Counted from the stretch's first letter, positions 1-9,472 are shown. The stretch is DNA of 64,000 nt from Alkalicoccobacillus plakortidis (GCF_023703085.1 NZ_JAMQJY010000007.1:19891-83890); one strand, 5' to 3'. Notes: a model not told the origin generated them from the letters alone. Made by a program: numbers and translations.

Positions 1-1
1 T

Positions 2-316
2 CGTCTCAGAAAGAAGAAGCCAGACTTTCATCTTGAGGATAAGGTGAAAGGAACGGAAGGTTTAACCTATGAGTCGCAGCTTGCAGCTGATCAAGAGCTG
101 CCTGAGGATCAGGTGGTAACCTTGGAGATGCAGGAATGGATACAATCAGAGATTAATCAGCTGCCGCTTAAGTATCGGTCGGCCATTATTCTTAAATACA
201 TGGAGGATCTCTCACTTAAAGAAATTAGTGAAATCCTTGATATGCCCATCTCAACCGTAAAAACGAGAATTCATCGTGGGCGAGAGGCACTTAGAAAACG
301 AATGAGGAATGTATAA
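2..316 (+). CDS. sigW: ECF RNA polymerase sigma factor SigW, C-terminal part (5' end outside window)
   Basis: This is the last 104 codons of an extracytoplasmic-function sigma factor. The frame is already open at base 2 and reads RLRKKKPDFHLEDKV, so the GTG at 44 is internal and not the start. The region-4 helix-turn-helix is visible: LPLKYRSAIILKYMEDLSLKEI, then the recognition helix around ISTVKTRIHRGREALRKR, which contacts the -35 element. In Bacillus SigW controls genes that resist membrane- and wall-active compounds. The anti-sigma gene follows after 18 bases with its own AAGGAGG ribosome binding site, and the c-di-AMP genes follow that, which is the usual order around sigW. The identity rests on domain and context together. 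Confidence 0.9.
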   Translation, partial: RLRKKKPDFHLEDKVKGTEGLTYESQLAADQELPEDQVVTLEMQEWIQSEINQLPLKYRSAIILKYMEDLSLKEISEILDMPISTVKTRIHRGREALRKRMRNV

Positions 317-334
317 AGAAGGAGGCATATTTTT

Positions 335-964
335 ATGTCGTGCGAGTCACATGTACAAGGCTTAATTCATAAATATTTAGATGGAGACGCAACGGAAGCA
401 GAGAAGAAAGAACTCTATCTGCATGTTGAGACCTGTGAAGAATGTGATTTGCATCTTCGTGAGCTAAAGAAAGTTATTGCGTTCACACAAAGCGCATCTC
501 ATATAGAAGCTCCTGCTAACTTTACAGATCAGGTTATGGCAAAACTGCCAGCTAAAAAGCAATCATTCAAATGGAAAAGTCATATAAAAAAGCATCCTAT
601 TCTGGTTGCTGCTGCTATATTCTTTTTATTAATGTCAGCATCTTTTTTCACATCTTGGTCAGGTAACTCAGAAAAAGTAACCGTTTCTGGATCAGGGAAT
701 ATTCAAATTAACAAAGAGACCGGTGTTGTGACGATACCAGAGGGTGAAACAATTGAAGGAGATTTGACCGTTCGTAATGGTCAGCTTGTGGTAGAAGGTA
801 ATATTAGAGGGGATGTTCTTCTTGTGAATAGCAAACCTTATTATGCATCTACCGGGGAAGTAGCTGGTGAAATTGAGGAAGTGAACCAAGCGCTAGAATG
901 GGTTTGGTATAATACAAAACATTTCTTCAGCGAAGTAGTATCGGTTTTTGATAAAGATGAATAA
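335..964 (+). CDS. rsiW: anti-sigma-W factor RsiW
   Basis: Membrane anti-sigma factor that holds SigW inactive until regulated proteolysis. The cytoplasmic N-terminus carries the zinc-binding anti-sigma motif: C3, then H30-x3-C34-x2-C37. One membrane helix spans about residues 88-107 (PILVAAAIFFLLMSASFF), and an extracytoplasmic domain of about 100 residues follows. In B. subtilis this class is cleaved outside by PrsW and inside the membrane by RasP. At 209 aa it matches the family. The ATG at 335 follows an AAGGAGG site. A hairpin terminator closes the sigW-rsiW unit just after the stop. Confidence 0.88.
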   Translation: MSCESHVQGLIHKYLDGDATEAEKKELYLHVETCEECDLHLRELKKVIAFTQSASHIEAPANFTDQVMAKLPAKKQSFKWKSHIKKHPILVAAAIFFLLMSASFFTSWSGNSEKVTVSGSGNIQINKETGVVTIPEGETIEGDLTVRNGQLVVEGNIRGDVLLVNSKPYYASTGEVAGEIEEVNQALEWVWYNTKHFFSEVVSVFDKDE

Positions 965-974
965 CTAAGTAGTT

Positions 975-1010
975 AAAAAATCTTCACCTAGATGGTGGAG
1001 ATTTTTTGTT
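975..1010 (+). terminator. Rho-independent terminator after rsiW
   Basis: A stem AAAATCTTCACC / GGTGGAGATTTT with a 5-base loop and a T run ends the sigW-rsiW transcript and separates it from cdaA. Confidence 0.85.
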
Positions 1011-1077
1011 GCGAGCCTGTTATACCACAGTTTTCCACATCTTCTCATGCCACTTCTGTCTCAAATAGTGAGATTAT

Positions 1078-1087
1078 ATGGTATAAT
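1078..1087 (+). promoter_or_regulatory. probable sigma-A extended -10 promoter of cdaA
   Basis: TATGGTATAAT provides a perfect -10 (1082-1087) with an extended TG element about 100 bases before cdaA. No good -35 is seen at the expected distance. Confidence 0.45.
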
Positions 1088-1190
1088 GAGGCAGCAATTG
1101 TCGTATGGTAAGCATATAGAAAAGAGGACAGGCTATCTTTTTGTCATGTTCGTATGTTTTGAGTAGATTGATTTGTTTGGAGGAAAGGCA

Positions 1191-2036
1191 ATGCAGGCTA
1201 TGCTTCCGTTTGATTTGCCATTTGAAAATGTCGGATGGCTGAGTTACTTCGGCCAAATTATTGATATATTGCTTGTGACGTATGTGATCTACAAGCTGAT
1301 TATGATTATAAGAGGGACCCGAGCGGTTCAGTTAGTAAAAGGAATTACGGTTATTTTGATTGTATGGTTTATTAGTGGGTTCTTTGGGCTAAGGACACTT
1401 GAGTTTATTATGTCGCAAACGCTCACCTATGGACTGCTCGCGATTATTATCATCTTCCAGCCAGAGTTGAGAAGAGGACTTGAGCAGCTTGGTAGAGGTC
1501 GTTTTTTTGCTAGTCGAACAACGCCTAAAAATGAGCCAGTACAGAAATCAATAGATGCCATCATTAAATCATGTACATACATGGGTAAAAGACGGATCGG
1601 CGCTCTGATCTCCATTGAGAGGGAAACCGGTTTAAGTGATTATGCAGAAACGGGAATTTCGATGAATGCAGATCTTACGTCTGAGCTTCTCATCAATATT
1701 TTTATACCCAATACACCACTTCACGACGGAGCTGTTATCTTAAAGGACCAAACGATTCTGGCTTCTGGCTGTTACTTGCCTTTGTCTGAAAATCCATTCA
1801 TTTCAAAGGAATTAGGGACAAGGCACCGTGCTGCCCTTGGGGTAAGTGAAGTGACAGACTGTATTACCATTATTGTCTCTGAGGAAACAGGGAATATTTC
1901 TGTGACAAAAAATGCGGATCTTCACCGTGATTTGTCGGAGGAGCAGCTACGTGAAATTTTAGAAAAAGAAATGCTCTCTGATGACAAGGCATCAACTCAA
2001 TCACGCTTTAAGTGGGGAGGTAAGAAAAATGGATAG
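1191..2036 (+). CDS. cdaA: diadenylate cyclase CdaA (c-di-AMP synthase)
   Basis: Condenses two ATP into c-di-AMP, a second messenger for potassium and cell-wall homeostasis. The N-terminus has three membrane helices, starting near the motif LSYFGQIIDILLVTYVIY. The DAC domain follows with the catalytic signatures PLHDGAVIL and GTRHRAALG. The frame extends to a TTG at 1173, but ATG 1191 has the GGAGGAAAGG site at the right distance, giving 281 aa (the B. subtilis protein is 273). The stop overlaps the cdaR start by 8 bases, so the two are translationally coupled. It is first in the cdaA-cdaR-glmM unit, the conserved arrangement linking c-di-AMP to GlcN-1-P synthesis. Confidence 0.93.
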   Translation: MQAMLPFDLPFENVGWLSYFGQIIDILLVTYVIYKLIMIIRGTRAVQLVKGITVILIVWFISGFFGLRTLEFIMSQTLTYGLLAIIIIFQPELRRGLEQLGRGRFFASRTTPKNEPVQKSIDAIIKSCTYMGKRRIGALISIERETGLSDYAETGISMNADLTSELLINIFIPNTPLHDGAVILKDQTILASGCYLPLSENPFISKELGTRHRAALGVSEVTDCITIIVSEETGNISVTKNADLHRDLSEEQLREILEKEMLSDDKASTQSRFKWGGKKNG

Positions 2037-3267
2037 GTTGTTCAATAGCCATTGGTTTGTACGCGTCATCGCTTTTTTTGTAGCGTTAATGCTATTTGCC
2101 ATGGTCAACCAGGACAACCTTGGCAATCAGCCGAGTGTGCTGCCGACCATTAGCAACAGCTCTTATACACTTGAAGAAGTTGAATTACAGGTCAATTATA
2201 ATGAGGATGAGTTTGTCTTAACAGATGCCCCGTCTACGGTTCAAATTAACCTAAGTGGGTCAAGAAGTGCACTTGCGTACTTTCAGATGATGAGACCAGC
2301 TTATGAAGTGTTTGTCGATGCAACCGAGCTTGAAGAAGGTACACATCGTGCCCAGATTCAATACCGTGGATTTCCGAGTGAACTATCGGTTTCGGTCACA
2401 CCAACTACCGCAAACATTGAGCTTCAGGAAATCCAGACCTCTTCTTTCCCGGTTCAGGTTGATCTAATTAATACGGATAATGTGGAAGAAGGCTATACAG
2501 TTGGAACCCCCATTGTAACGCCAATTAATGTTGATGTTACAAATGCCAGAGAGTGGCTCTCGTATGTCGAATCTGCAAAAGTATTTGTAGATATGGATGG
2601 TGCAGATGGTACAGTGGAAGACGAATATCCTGTACATATTTATAACTCTGATGGTTTAGAGCTTGAGATGGATTCAAATCCGAATTTTGTTTCGGTAAGA
2701 GTTCCAGTTACAAGCCCGAATAAAATGGTTCCCGTTAACATAAAACGCACAGGTAAACTTAAAGCTGGATTGAGCATTGAAAATATTGAGCTTGAACCAG
2801 GTGATGTTACCGTTTATGGGCCTAGTGATTATATTGAGAATCTGGAATCATTAGGTGGGGTTGAAATTGATCTTAGCAAAATTGACGAATCTACCACTGT
2901 AGAGCTTGAAATCCCGGTTCCAGAAGGGGCAGAGCGTGTGGAACCGGAATCCATCTCAGTAGATGTGACAGTTGGCGAAGAGGAAGAACGTGAACTTTCA
3001 AGTGTTCCGTTAACCATCATGGGAACATCTGATGATAAAACAGCTGTTTTTCAGACGGAACAGCCCGCTTTAATTAACGTGACTGCTTTTGGAACAGAGG
3101 ATCAATTAAACCGTATGAGCACCTCTGACTTTCAGGCATATGTTGATATTAGTGAGGCATCTGCAGGGAATAAGGAATTGCCAATTGAATTTAATGGACC
3201 ACAAAATATTCGATTTGAAACAGAAGACTCAGATGCATTACTGACAATAACGGATGAGTCGGAGTAG
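2029..3267 (+). CDS. cdaR: CdaA regulatory protein CdaR (YbbR-domain protein)
   Basis: Extracytoplasmic regulator of CdaA. One N-terminal membrane anchor (about residues 9-27, [16 protein letters not shown]) is followed by a long exported part made of YbbR repeats. These show as recurrent beta-rich blocks with the pattern PVxVxLxNTDNVxEGY and [16 protein letters not shown]. The total length is 412 aa. ATG 2029 is chosen because it follows GGGGAGGT and places the anchor at the N-terminus; the open frame reaches back to 1981. It overlaps cdaA and precedes glmM. Confidence 0.92.
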   Translation: MDRLFNSHWFVRVIAFFVALMLFAMVNQDNLGNQPSVLPTISNSSYTLEEVELQVNYNEDEFVLTDAPSTVQINLSGSRSALAYFQMMRPAYEVFVDATELEEGTHRAQIQYRGFPSELSVSVTPTTANIELQEIQTSSFPVQVDLINTDNVEEGYTVGTPIVTPINVDVTNAREWLSYVESAKVFVDMDGADGTVEDEYPVHIYNSDGLELEMDSNPNFVSVRVPVTSPNKMVPVNIKRTGKLKAGLSIENIELEPGDVTVYGPSDYIENLESLGGVEIDLSKIDESTTVELEIPVPEGAERVEPESISVDVTVGEEEERELSSVPLTIMGTSDDKTAVFQTEQPALINVTAFGTEDQLNRMSTSDFQAYVDISEASAGNKELPIEFNGPQNIRFETEDSDALLTITDESE

Positions 3268-3289
3268 CAGAGTCGAAGGAGCGATGACA

Positions 3290-4642
3290 ATGGGAACATA
3301 TTTTGGAACGGACGGTGTCAGGGGAGTAGCCAATACAGAGCTTACTCCCGAACTGGCCTTTAAATTAGGAAGAATAGGCGGGCATGTCTTAACGCAACAC
3401 AGCGAAGGGCAACCACGTGTATTGATTGGTAGAGATACAAGAATCTCAGGGGAAATGCTCGAAAGTGCCTTAGTGGCCGGACTTCTTTCTATCGGAGCAG
3501 AAGTTATGCGACTCGGTGTAATTTCGACGCCAGGAGTAGCTTATTTAACAAAAAATATTAGTGCGGACGCAGGCGTTATGATTTCCGCTTCACATAATCC
3601 AGTACCAGACAACGGAATCAAATTCTTTGGACCGGACGGATTTAAGTTAAAGGATGAGCAAGAAGCCGAGATTGAAGCTTTACTTGATGCAGAAGAGGAT
3701 ACTCTTCCTCGCCCAACAGGTGGAGCACTTGGTCAAACGAATGACTATTTTGAGGGTGGACATAAATACATTCAATTCCTTAAGCAGACAGTAGAGGAAG
3801 ACTTCACAGGAATTCATGTGGCGCTTGATTGTGCAAATGGAGCGGCATCTACTTTGGCGCGCCATATATTTGCTGACTTAGATGCAGATATCTCAGCCAT
3901 GGGAAGCACACCAAACGGAGTCAACATCAACGAGGACTGTGGATCCACTCATCCAGAAAAGCTGGCTGCATTTTTACAAGAAAAAGAAGCAGATATCGGC
4001 TTAGCCTTTGATGGTGATGCAGACCGTTTAATCGCAGTGGATGAAAACGGACAAATCGTTGATGGCGATAAAATCATGTATATCTGTGCGAAGTATTTCA
4101 AAGAACACGGACGCTTAAATAACAGCACCGTTGTCACCACAGTCATGAGTAACCTAGGCTTTTACAAAGCCCTTGAAGAAGCAGGCATTGATACCAAACA
4201 AACAAGTGTCGGTGACCGATACGTTATGGAAGAAATGCGCAAAGGTAGCTTTAACCTAGGTGGAGAGCAATCTGGACACATCATTTTCCTTGATTACATC
4301 ACAACAGGAGACGGAATTTTATCTGCCCTGCAATTGGTAAACATCATGAAAATGACCGGCAAAAAACTATCCGAGCTAGCAGAACCAATGCAAGTATTCC
4401 CACAGCAACTGGTTAACATTCGTGTAACCGATAAGCATGCTGTAGAAGACAATGCATTAGTAAAAGCAGCGATCGAAAAAGTAGAAGAAGAAATGAACGG
4501 CAACGGACGTGTACTCGTGCGCCCATCCGGAACCGAACCACTTGTACGCGTGATGGTCGAAGCGGAAACCGAAGAAAAATGTAACCAATTTGTAGAAGAC
4601 ATCGCAGCCGTAGTACGTGCTGAGATGGGATTAGCAGAATAA
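3290..4642 (+). CDS. glmM: phosphoglucosamine mutase GlmM
   Basis: Interconverts glucosamine-6-phosphate and glucosamine-1-phosphate, on the route to UDP-GlcNAc for peptidoglycan. The phosphoserine loop is ISASHNP, with catalytic Ser about residue 101. The metal-binding loop is DGDADR and the phosphate-binding C-terminal loop is [12 protein letters not shown]. From ATG 3290 it is 450 aa, the usual length. An ATG at 3284 is in frame but sits too close to the GAAGGA site. In Bacillus the next gene is normally glmS. Here about 10.6 kb of other genes intervene, and a terminator follows at once. Confidence 0.96.
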   Translation: MGTYFGTDGVRGVANTELTPELAFKLGRIGGHVLTQHSEGQPRVLIGRDTRISGEMLESALVAGLLSIGAEVMRLGVISTPGVAYLTKNISADAGVMISASHNPVPDNGIKFFGPDGFKLKDEQEAEIEALLDAEEDTLPRPTGGALGQTNDYFEGGHKYIQFLKQTVEEDFTGIHVALDCANGAASTLARHIFADLDADISAMGSTPNGVNINEDCGSTHPEKLAAFLQEKEADIGLAFDGDADRLIAVDENGQIVDGDKIMYICAKYFKEHGRLNNSTVVTTVMSNLGFYKALEEAGIDTKQTSVGDRYVMEEMRKGSFNLGGEQSGHIIFLDYITTGDGILSALQLVNIMKMTGKKLSELAEPMQVFPQQLVNIRVTDKHAVEDNALVKAAIEKVEEEMNGNGRVLVRPSGTEPLVRVMVEAETEEKCNQFVEDIAAVVRAEMGLAE

Positions 4643-4659
4643 GCCATTATAAATAGAGA

Positions 4660-4700
4660 ACCGTCCTCTTGCCCATTTTGGGTGAGAGGACGGTTTTTTT
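4660..4700 (+). terminator. strong terminator after glmM
   Basis: Stem ACCGTCCTCT / AGAGGACGGT followed by eight T. It ends the cdaA-cdaR-glmM transcript, so glmS must be transcribed separately. Confidence 0.92.
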
Positions 4701-4763
4701 GTGTTTGGCAGGAAAGAGAGAGGGGATTCAAGAATACCCTAAACATAATGGAGGTGGATAACA

Positions 4764-5093
4764 ATGATTAGACTCTTAAAATGGGGAGCGATCTTGTTAT
4801 TTTTATTCGTCATACTTATACCGGTAAGTATTTGGGGTTATGTGTCGTATCAACTCAACTCAATAGAAAACCAAACAATAGATCAACTGCTTCATGAAGG
4901 CTATTTTGATGAAGAAATGATGGCAGTAGAAGGAACATTTAAGTATGGGTTAGGTTTCACTGCAGAGGTCTATTTTAAAGACGAACCACACGTCAATTAT
5001 AACTACATAAAAAGAGGTGAAGAGATCATTAATTCAGGTCCATATGAAACACTTGAAGCATATAGTCCAGAGCCCAAACGGTTTACGCAATGA
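4764..5093 (+). CDS. DUF3139-like small membrane protein
   Basis: A 109-aa protein with one N-terminal membrane helix (about residues 6-28) and a short extracellular domain. The layout (anchor, then ENQTIDQLLHEGYFDEEMMAVEG, then a beta-rich end with NYNYIKRGEEI) resembles DUF3139 proteins, which have no assigned function. ATG 4764 follows GGAGGTGG at a good distance. A second DUF3139-like gene lies at 32065-32409 on the other strand. Confidence 0.65.
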   Translation: MIRLLKWGAILLFLFVILIPVSIWGYVSYQLNSIENQTIDQLLHEGYFDEEMMAVEGTFKYGLGFTAEVYFKDEPHVNYNYIKRGEEIINSGPYETLEAYSPEPKRFTQ

Positions 5094-5110
5094 GCGGGAA
5101 AGGAGGGACT

Positions 5111-5194
5111 ATGAGCTTTCGGAGCATAAAACATATCTCTACTAAAAAGCTTGGTACCAAAATCATTAGGAACTATAATAAAAGGAAAACCTAA
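5111..5194 (+). CDS. very short open frame with a strong RBS, doubtful
   Basis: An ATG at 5111 directly follows AAAGGAGGGACT and opens 27 basic codons (MSFRSIKHISTKK...). It contains GCTTGG at 5149-5154, the motif that marks frameshifts elsewhere in this window. Removing one T would join this frame to the lipoprotein frame that follows. It may be a leader peptide, a relic or noise. Confidence 0.2.
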   Translation: MSFRSIKHISTKKLGTKIIRNYNKRKT

Positions 5195-5204
5195 GGAGAA
5201 TTTG

Positions 5205-5654
5205 ATGAATAATCCAATTAGATGCTTGCTCCTCCTATCACTTTTGCTCTTATCCGGTTGTTTTAACGACTCTAGCTCTGTAAAGTCAGAATTAAATTCC
5301 ACCGCATGTTCTGAATTTGATCGAGAACCTTTTGTTTTTGTTAAGGCGGTTGAAAGTGTGGACTTACTTGCACATGTAAAAATCGGCGAACTCCACGCGG
5401 TAGTTGATGACTATGGTATTGTTGCACCGATTTTTCAAGTAGAGATTTTAGACGTTTTAAAAGGAGAACCGGTAGAGGGAACGATCACGGTTTATCAGGA
5501 AAAAGAATGTGATTTCGCCCTTTTTGAAGAGGGAGAAGAATGGGTTCTCTTCTTAAATGAAATGGATGGCGACATTGAGGCGGACTATGGGATTAAAGGG
5601 TCAAAATATGGGGTTTTTCGAATTGATGATAGTGTGATTGAAGGATTAAGATAG
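5205..5654 (+). CDS. putative lipoprotein, paralogue of the 6194 gene
   Basis: A 149-aa lipoprotein. The signal peptide MNNPIRCLLLLSLLLLSGC ends in the lipobox LSGC. The mature part has about 130 residues with the conserved pieces VDLLAHVKIGEL, KGEPVEGTI, FEEGEEWVLFLNE and IEGLR. ATG 5205 is preceded by AAGGAG; the frame also runs back to 5151 without a better start. The second copy at 6194-6626 shares the same blocks, with a DinB-like gene between them. The function is unknown; the mature fold looks like a small beta-rich extracytoplasmic domain. Confidence 0.75.
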   Translation: MNNPIRCLLLLSLLLLSGCFNDSSSVKSELNSTACSEFDREPFVFVKAVESVDLLAHVKIGELHAVVDDYGIVAPIFQVEILDVLKGEPVEGTITVYQEKECDFALFEEGEEWVLFLNEMDGDIEADYGIKGSKYGVFRIDDSVIEGLR

Positions 5655-5667
5655 GGGTTACGAGAAG

Positions 5668-6168
5668 ATGAGGGATCTAAAAACATTGCACAAAATGCAA
5701 CCAGTAACGGATATTCTGTTTGCGGCTATTGAAGAAAATTATCAAAGGCTTCGATTAATTGTTGAGGGAATGAACCAACAGCTACTAGATTTTAAAGGAA
5801 GCACTGGAACAGAGAATAGTATAGCTCAACTAATTAAACATCTATCCTATGTTGATATTCTTTGGCTATATCGATTTAAAGATGAGAGACTACCCGAACA
5901 TCTCGAAATAAAGTATGGTCCAATGTTAGATCTTACTGGAGAAATACCACTTATTTCAGAAGTGTCGCTTCATGTTTTATTAGAAGAGTATGATCAGGTT
6001 ATTATCGAACTAAAGGACTTCTGTCTGAGATTATCAGATTCAGAATTAGAAAGAATAGTTGATTATGATGGGGAACAAGTAACTATCCGCTTGGGGCTCT
6101 GGCATCTCGCCGACCACAGCAGATACCACCAAGCGCATATCAATATGCTGAAGAAGCAGTATAAGTAA
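5668..6168 (+). CDS. DinB-like superfamily protein
   Basis: A 166-aa all-helical protein of the DinB/YfiT type, usually metal dependent. The His pattern typical of the family is visible: an early His in QLIKHLSYVDILWLYRF, and the C-terminal pair in LWHLADHSRYHQAHIN. Family members include damage-inducible proteins and thiol-dependent S-transferases, so the substrate cannot be named. The gene starts 13 bases after the upstream lipoprotein stop and lies between the two lipoprotein paralogues, suggesting that lipoprotein, DinB and lipoprotein form one unit. Confidence 0.75.
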   Translation: MRDLKTLHKMQPVTDILFAAIEENYQRLRLIVEGMNQQLLDFKGSTGTENSIAQLIKHLSYVDILWLYRFKDERLPEHLEIKYGPMLDLTGEIPLISEVSLHVLLEEYDQVIIELKDFCLRLSDSELERIVDYDGEQVTIRLGLWHLADHSRYHQAHINMLKKQYK

Positions 6169-6193
6169 TCATTCAGTGGAAGTGGGGAACTAG

Positions 6194-6626
6194 ATGAAAA
6201 ATCTAACCTATTTTCTATCATTAGTATCAATTGTAATTTTGACTGGCTGTTCCGATAAGGCAATATTTAATAACTCTGCATGTGCAGAATTCGAGATTGA
6301 TGAGTTTATATTTGATGAGGCGGTAGAAGACGTTGACCTAATTGCTCATGTGAAAATAAACGAGATTGTTGGCATACAAAAGAGCGAACCACCAAGCTGC
6401 CATATTCGAAGCCGATTTGATAGAAGTTATTAAAGGTGAAACAGACAAAGAAAAAATAAAGATTTTGCAAGAGAAACAGTGTAGATTTGATCCATTTGAA
6501 GAGGGAGAGGAATGGGTCCTCTTTTTAAATGAAACAGTGGATCTCCCAAAAGCAGACTATTGGATAGAAGGATCTCATCAAGGTGTTTTTTCGGTTGATA
6601 ATAAGAAGATAGAGGGACTTAGGTGA
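6194..6626 (+). pseudogene. putative lipoprotein paralogue, frameshifted
   Basis: Second copy of the 5205 lipoprotein: signal peptide with lipobox LTGC, then VDLIAHVKINEI, and after the shift FEADLIEVIKGE, FEEGEEWVLFLNE and IEGLR. The frame breaks near 6392-6397 (CCAAGC). Removing one A restores 143 continuous codons reading PPAAIFEADLIEV, which matches the intact paralogue in length and order. It may be a sequence error rather than a dead gene, because the break has the GCTTGG/CCAAGC signature seen in many genes here. Confidence 0.7.
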
Positions 6627-7046
6627 TAGAAGGGGAGGTATAGGTGACGCTGGCAGGCCAAAGAGTCGTGATAATAGGCCAAAGTTAGAGCGATAGGCCA
6701 AATTGCAAAGGTGACGAGCCTAAATTGAAATCTAACATTCCAAGTTCGCCTCTAATTCGCAGGATATTAAGTTTCCTAGCCCGGTTAATTCAGCTTTGGT
6801 TAGTCAGAAAATGAGAAGGTACCTCATCTTTTAGGGGGAATAATATCGTCCAATGATTGATTTGAAAAAGGAAACCCGTTGGATCATAGACTGAGTTTTA
6901 AATTAGACCGTTATTGAGTATATAACTCGATGACGGTTTTATATGCTTTTACACAGACCTATCTAGCTACTTTAGAAATCTTAAGGATTTCTTTGCGATT
7001 TCTTATGTTTTAATCGTTAAGCTCTGTTCATAAGGAGCTGATGGGC
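6627..7046 (+). other. intergenic region with degenerate short repeats and a weak hairpin
   Basis: No convincing gene. Bases 6641-6730 hold about four degenerate units of 20-24 bases around the core AGGCCAAA. Bases 6906-6946 hold an imperfect hairpin (ACCGT..ATTGAGT / ACTCGAT..ACGGT) followed by a short T-rich tail, possibly a terminator for the lipoprotein unit. The promoter of the carboxypeptidase gene should lie after it but no clear boxes are seen. Confidence 0.5.
6641..6730. repeat. degenerate tandem AGGCCAAA repeats
   Basis: AGGCCAAA occurs three times with spacing of about 20 bases, followed by a diverged unit (GAGCCTAAA). A single related element (ATAGGCCAAAA) occurs near 61034. Confidence 0.5.
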
Positions 7047-7976
7047 ATGATTAAAAGATTGATGACGATAGGTTGTTTTGGGTTAGGGCTATTACTATTT
7101 TTAACACCTAATCTTCAAGCTGATAATGGACCGACATTACTGTTCGATCTGAATAAGGATAAGAATCTTATTGAATCAGAGATTAACAAGGCTGTACCTG
7201 TTGCGAGTATTTCGAAAATGATGACAGAGTATCTTGTTCTGGAAGAGCTAGAAGCTGGCACGATTGCATGGGAAGATACCGTTCATATAAGTGAGGCAGC
7301 AAGTAGCAAAGAGGGTGCAAGAATTGATATTTCGGAAGGGGATGTTGTTTCAGTCCGTGATTTGTATATGGCTATGCTCTTACCCTCTGCAAATAACGCA
7401 ACAACTGCGTTAGCTGAGTATATTGCTGGTAGTGAAATAGCTTTTACTGATCGAATGAACAAAAAGGCACAGGCACTTGGCTTAACAAATACAAGCTTTG
7501 TAAATCCAACCGGGCTTACAGAGATAGATAAAGGAAGTAATCAAATGAGCGCACAGGATGTTGCGCTGTTAGCAAAAGCCTTAATAAATGATTTTCCTAA
7601 AGTTCTTCAGGATACATCTAGATCTTCGTATACGCTTGCTTATTCAAATGAACGTGTTCATACAACTAATAATATGTTAACGAAACCTACACTGGCTTTT
7701 GATGGACTTGATGGATTAAAGACAGGTTACACAGATGAAGCCGGGTATTGTTTTGTGGGAACGGCAGAAAGGGATGGAAAACGGTATATATCTGTTGTGT
7801 TAGGGACTTCACATTACGACTCGCGTTTTATGAAAACTCAGAAGTTGTTTTCACACGCGTTTAATCAGCGGTACGTTCCTTCATTAGAGGCTTCTATTGT
7901 AAAGTGGAGAGACGTTGGAATAGCGCTATGGAATGAATCCAAAAATGATATGATAGGGGTGTATGAAACGGATTGA
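7047..7976 (+). CDS. serine-type D-Ala-D-Ala carboxypeptidase, short form, beside the van-like cluster
   Basis: Penicillin-binding-protein type D,D-carboxypeptidase (peptidase S11) that would trim the terminal residue of peptidoglycan pentapeptides outside the membrane. The three active-site motifs are present: SISK (about 54-57), SAN (about 114-116) and KTG (about 225-227). An N-terminal signal segment is visible. The length of 309 aa is short, because the C-terminal PBP5_C domain and membrane anchor of DacA/DacF are missing. ATG 7047 suits the AAGGAG site; ATG 7041 is too close to it. Next to a van-like ligase it could play the role of PBP-type VanY in vanD clusters (an inference). Confidence 0.85.
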   Translation: MIKRLMTIGCFGLGLLLFLTPNLQADNGPTLLFDLNKDKNLIESEINKAVPVASISKMMTEYLVLEELEAGTIAWEDTVHISEAASSKEGARIDISEGDVVSVRDLYMAMLLPSANNATTALAEYIAGSEIAFTDRMNKKAQALGLTNTSFVNPTGLTEIDKGSNQMSAQDVALLAKALINDFPKVLQDTSRSSYTLAYSNERVHTTNNMLTKPTLAFDGLDGLKTGYTDEAGYCFVGTAERDGKRYISVVLGTSHYDSRFMKTQKLFSHAFNQRYVPSLEASIVKWRDVGIALWNESKNDMIGVYETD

Positions 7977-8120
7977 GCTATTGTAGACGTGTAAGTCATA
8001 AATATGGTCTGTTGTTTTGCTAGTCTGACGCTTGATCGTGTTGAGATTCGGAGCGGGTTCAGTAAGTTTACTTGGAGTAACACGATGGGATAGTTGTACA
8101 ATCTTTGAAGGCTTAGTTCT

Positions 8121-8178
8121 CCAGGCAAACTGTCAGTTACATTATCTTTATGCTGGTGTACCAGGCAAAGTCAGTAAA
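8121..8178. promoter_or_regulatory. possible operator: two direct repeats upstream of the VanS-like gene
   Basis: Two similar elements, CCAGGCAAACTGTCAGTTAC (8121-8140) and CCAGGCAAAGTCAGTAAAC (8161-8179), are 40 bases apart in the 230-base gap before the kinase gene. Such spacing suits an OmpR-family regulator, possibly the VanR-like protein, but this is only an inference from position. Confidence 0.3.
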
Positions 8179-8204
8179 CTACCTTTAAGGAAAGGAAGAG
8201 ATTA

Positions 8205-9344
8205 TTGGATAAGCGCTACATGAGTTTTGTCTTTAAATTAGCAATGTTTTTGCTGATAAGTGTTTTTCTAACTAGCTTGGCCATTGCTGGTCTTTACTTT
8301 AGTTATCGGATGACTTCTTCTTTAGGATATGTAAATCTATTTGATCGAATTGCTGTGGCTTCCGGCGAAACAATATCCTTTTATGTAGATCAATTCTTTG
8401 ATCTGGTCTTTATTTTATTTTTACTAGGTATTCTAATCAGTTTTCTGATGATCAGCCATAGGTATATCCGTTATTTTGTTAAGATTGAGAAAGATTTAGA
8501 TCAAATGGTCAGTGGACAACTTACTCAACGAGTAGAAGTTAAAGACAATCATGAGTTTGGTCAATTGGCTAGGCAGGTGAATCAGTTAGTTGAAAAGCTT
8601 GAGAAAACAGTTTATGAAGAGAGAGTTGCTGAACAATCGAAAACAGAACTCATTACAAATGTCTCTCATGATCTACGAACACCGCTCACTTCAATTATGG
8701 GATACCTCAATTTGATTGAAAGGGATCAATATAAAGACGAAGTCACGTTACGCTATTATACGGAAATTGCATATGAAAAAACAAAACAAATGAACACAAT
8801 GGTGAATGATTTATTTGAATATATTCGTACTAAAAACCCAAAATTGATTCTGAATAAAGCGCATATAGACCTGAAGGAAGTCATTAACCAGTTAGCATCA
8901 CATTTTTACCTTCAAATGAAGGATGCAAAATTAAATCTCAGGTTGCACCTTCCGGATGAAGAAGTGAAGCAGCTTGTAGATGGAGAAAAGCTTTCAAGAG
9001 TCTTCGAGAATATCATTAGTAATGCGATCAAGTATGGATCAGACGCTCCATTTATTGATCTTACTTTAAGTCGTGAACCTAAGGGATCCATAATTGAAGT
9101 TCGAAATTATGGAGAGCCTATTTCACAATCTGAGCTTCCGTTTATATTTGAAAGGTTCTATCGAGTTGATCAATCACGCTCTAAAGACACAGGTGGTTCC
9201 GGTTTAGGCCTGGCTATTGCAAAGAATATTATTGAATTACATGGGGGATCCATTCGAGTGACAAGTGATCAGGCAGGAACAGCTTTTACTGTAACACTCC
9301 CTAATATCGTAGAAAAAACATATGAGAAGGCTCTTAAGGATTAA
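8205..9344 (+). CDS. VanS-like sensor histidine kinase
   Basis: Membrane histidine kinase of 379 aa. Two membrane helices lie at about 11-33 and 66-83, followed by a HAMP-type linker. The dimerisation helix carries H155 in NVSHDLRTPLTS, and the ATPase part has N (ENIISNAIKYGS), G1 and G2 (GGSGLGLAIAKNI) boxes. It resembles VanS of vanC/vanG-type clusters. TTG 8205 follows AAAGGAAG with good spacing; ATG 8220 is an alternative. It opens the ligase-racemase-regulator run, while its likely partner regulator is the last gene at 11675. A poor hairpin and T-rich tract at 9330-9366 may reduce read-through into the ligase. Confidence 0.85.
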   Translation: MDKRYMSFVFKLAMFLLISVFLTSLAIAGLYFSYRMTSSLGYVNLFDRIAVASGETISFYVDQFFDLVFILFLLGILISFLMISHRYIRYFVKIEKDLDQMVSGQLTQRVEVKDNHEFGQLARQVNQLVEKLEKTVYEERVAEQSKTELITNVSHDLRTPLTSIMGYLNLIERDQYKDEVTLRYYTEIAYEKTKQMNTMVNDLFEYIRTKNPKLILNKAHIDLKEVINQLASHFYLQMKDAKLNLRLHLPDEEVKQLVDGEKLSRVFENIISNAIKYGSDAPFIDLTLSREPKGSIIEVRNYGEPISQSELPFIFERFYRVDQSRSKDTGGSGLGLAIAKNIIELHGGSIRVTSDQAGTAFTVTLPNIVEKTYEKALKD

Positions 9345-9366
9345 TTCCTAGGGCTTTTTCTTTTTT
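9330..9366 (+). terminator. weak hairpin with T-rich tail after the VanS-like gene
   Basis: An imperfect stem around AGGA TTAAT TCCT at the kinase stop is followed by a T-rich tract. It could act as a partial terminator or attenuator between kinase and ligase. Confidence 0.35.
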
Positions 9367-9472
9367 TCTACAAAGATATATTTCTTTATGTTTCTTAAGA
9401 TTTTCTTTCTGGTTTCTTTAACAGCTTTTCTTATGATGAGGACATTATAAGAAGTTAGGGGAGATATATAAA

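Noticed and set aside
8032..8223. 63-codon open frame in the gap before the VanS-like gene
   Set aside because: No ribosome site, incoherent composition, and it runs into the kinase in another frame; treated as leader DNA.
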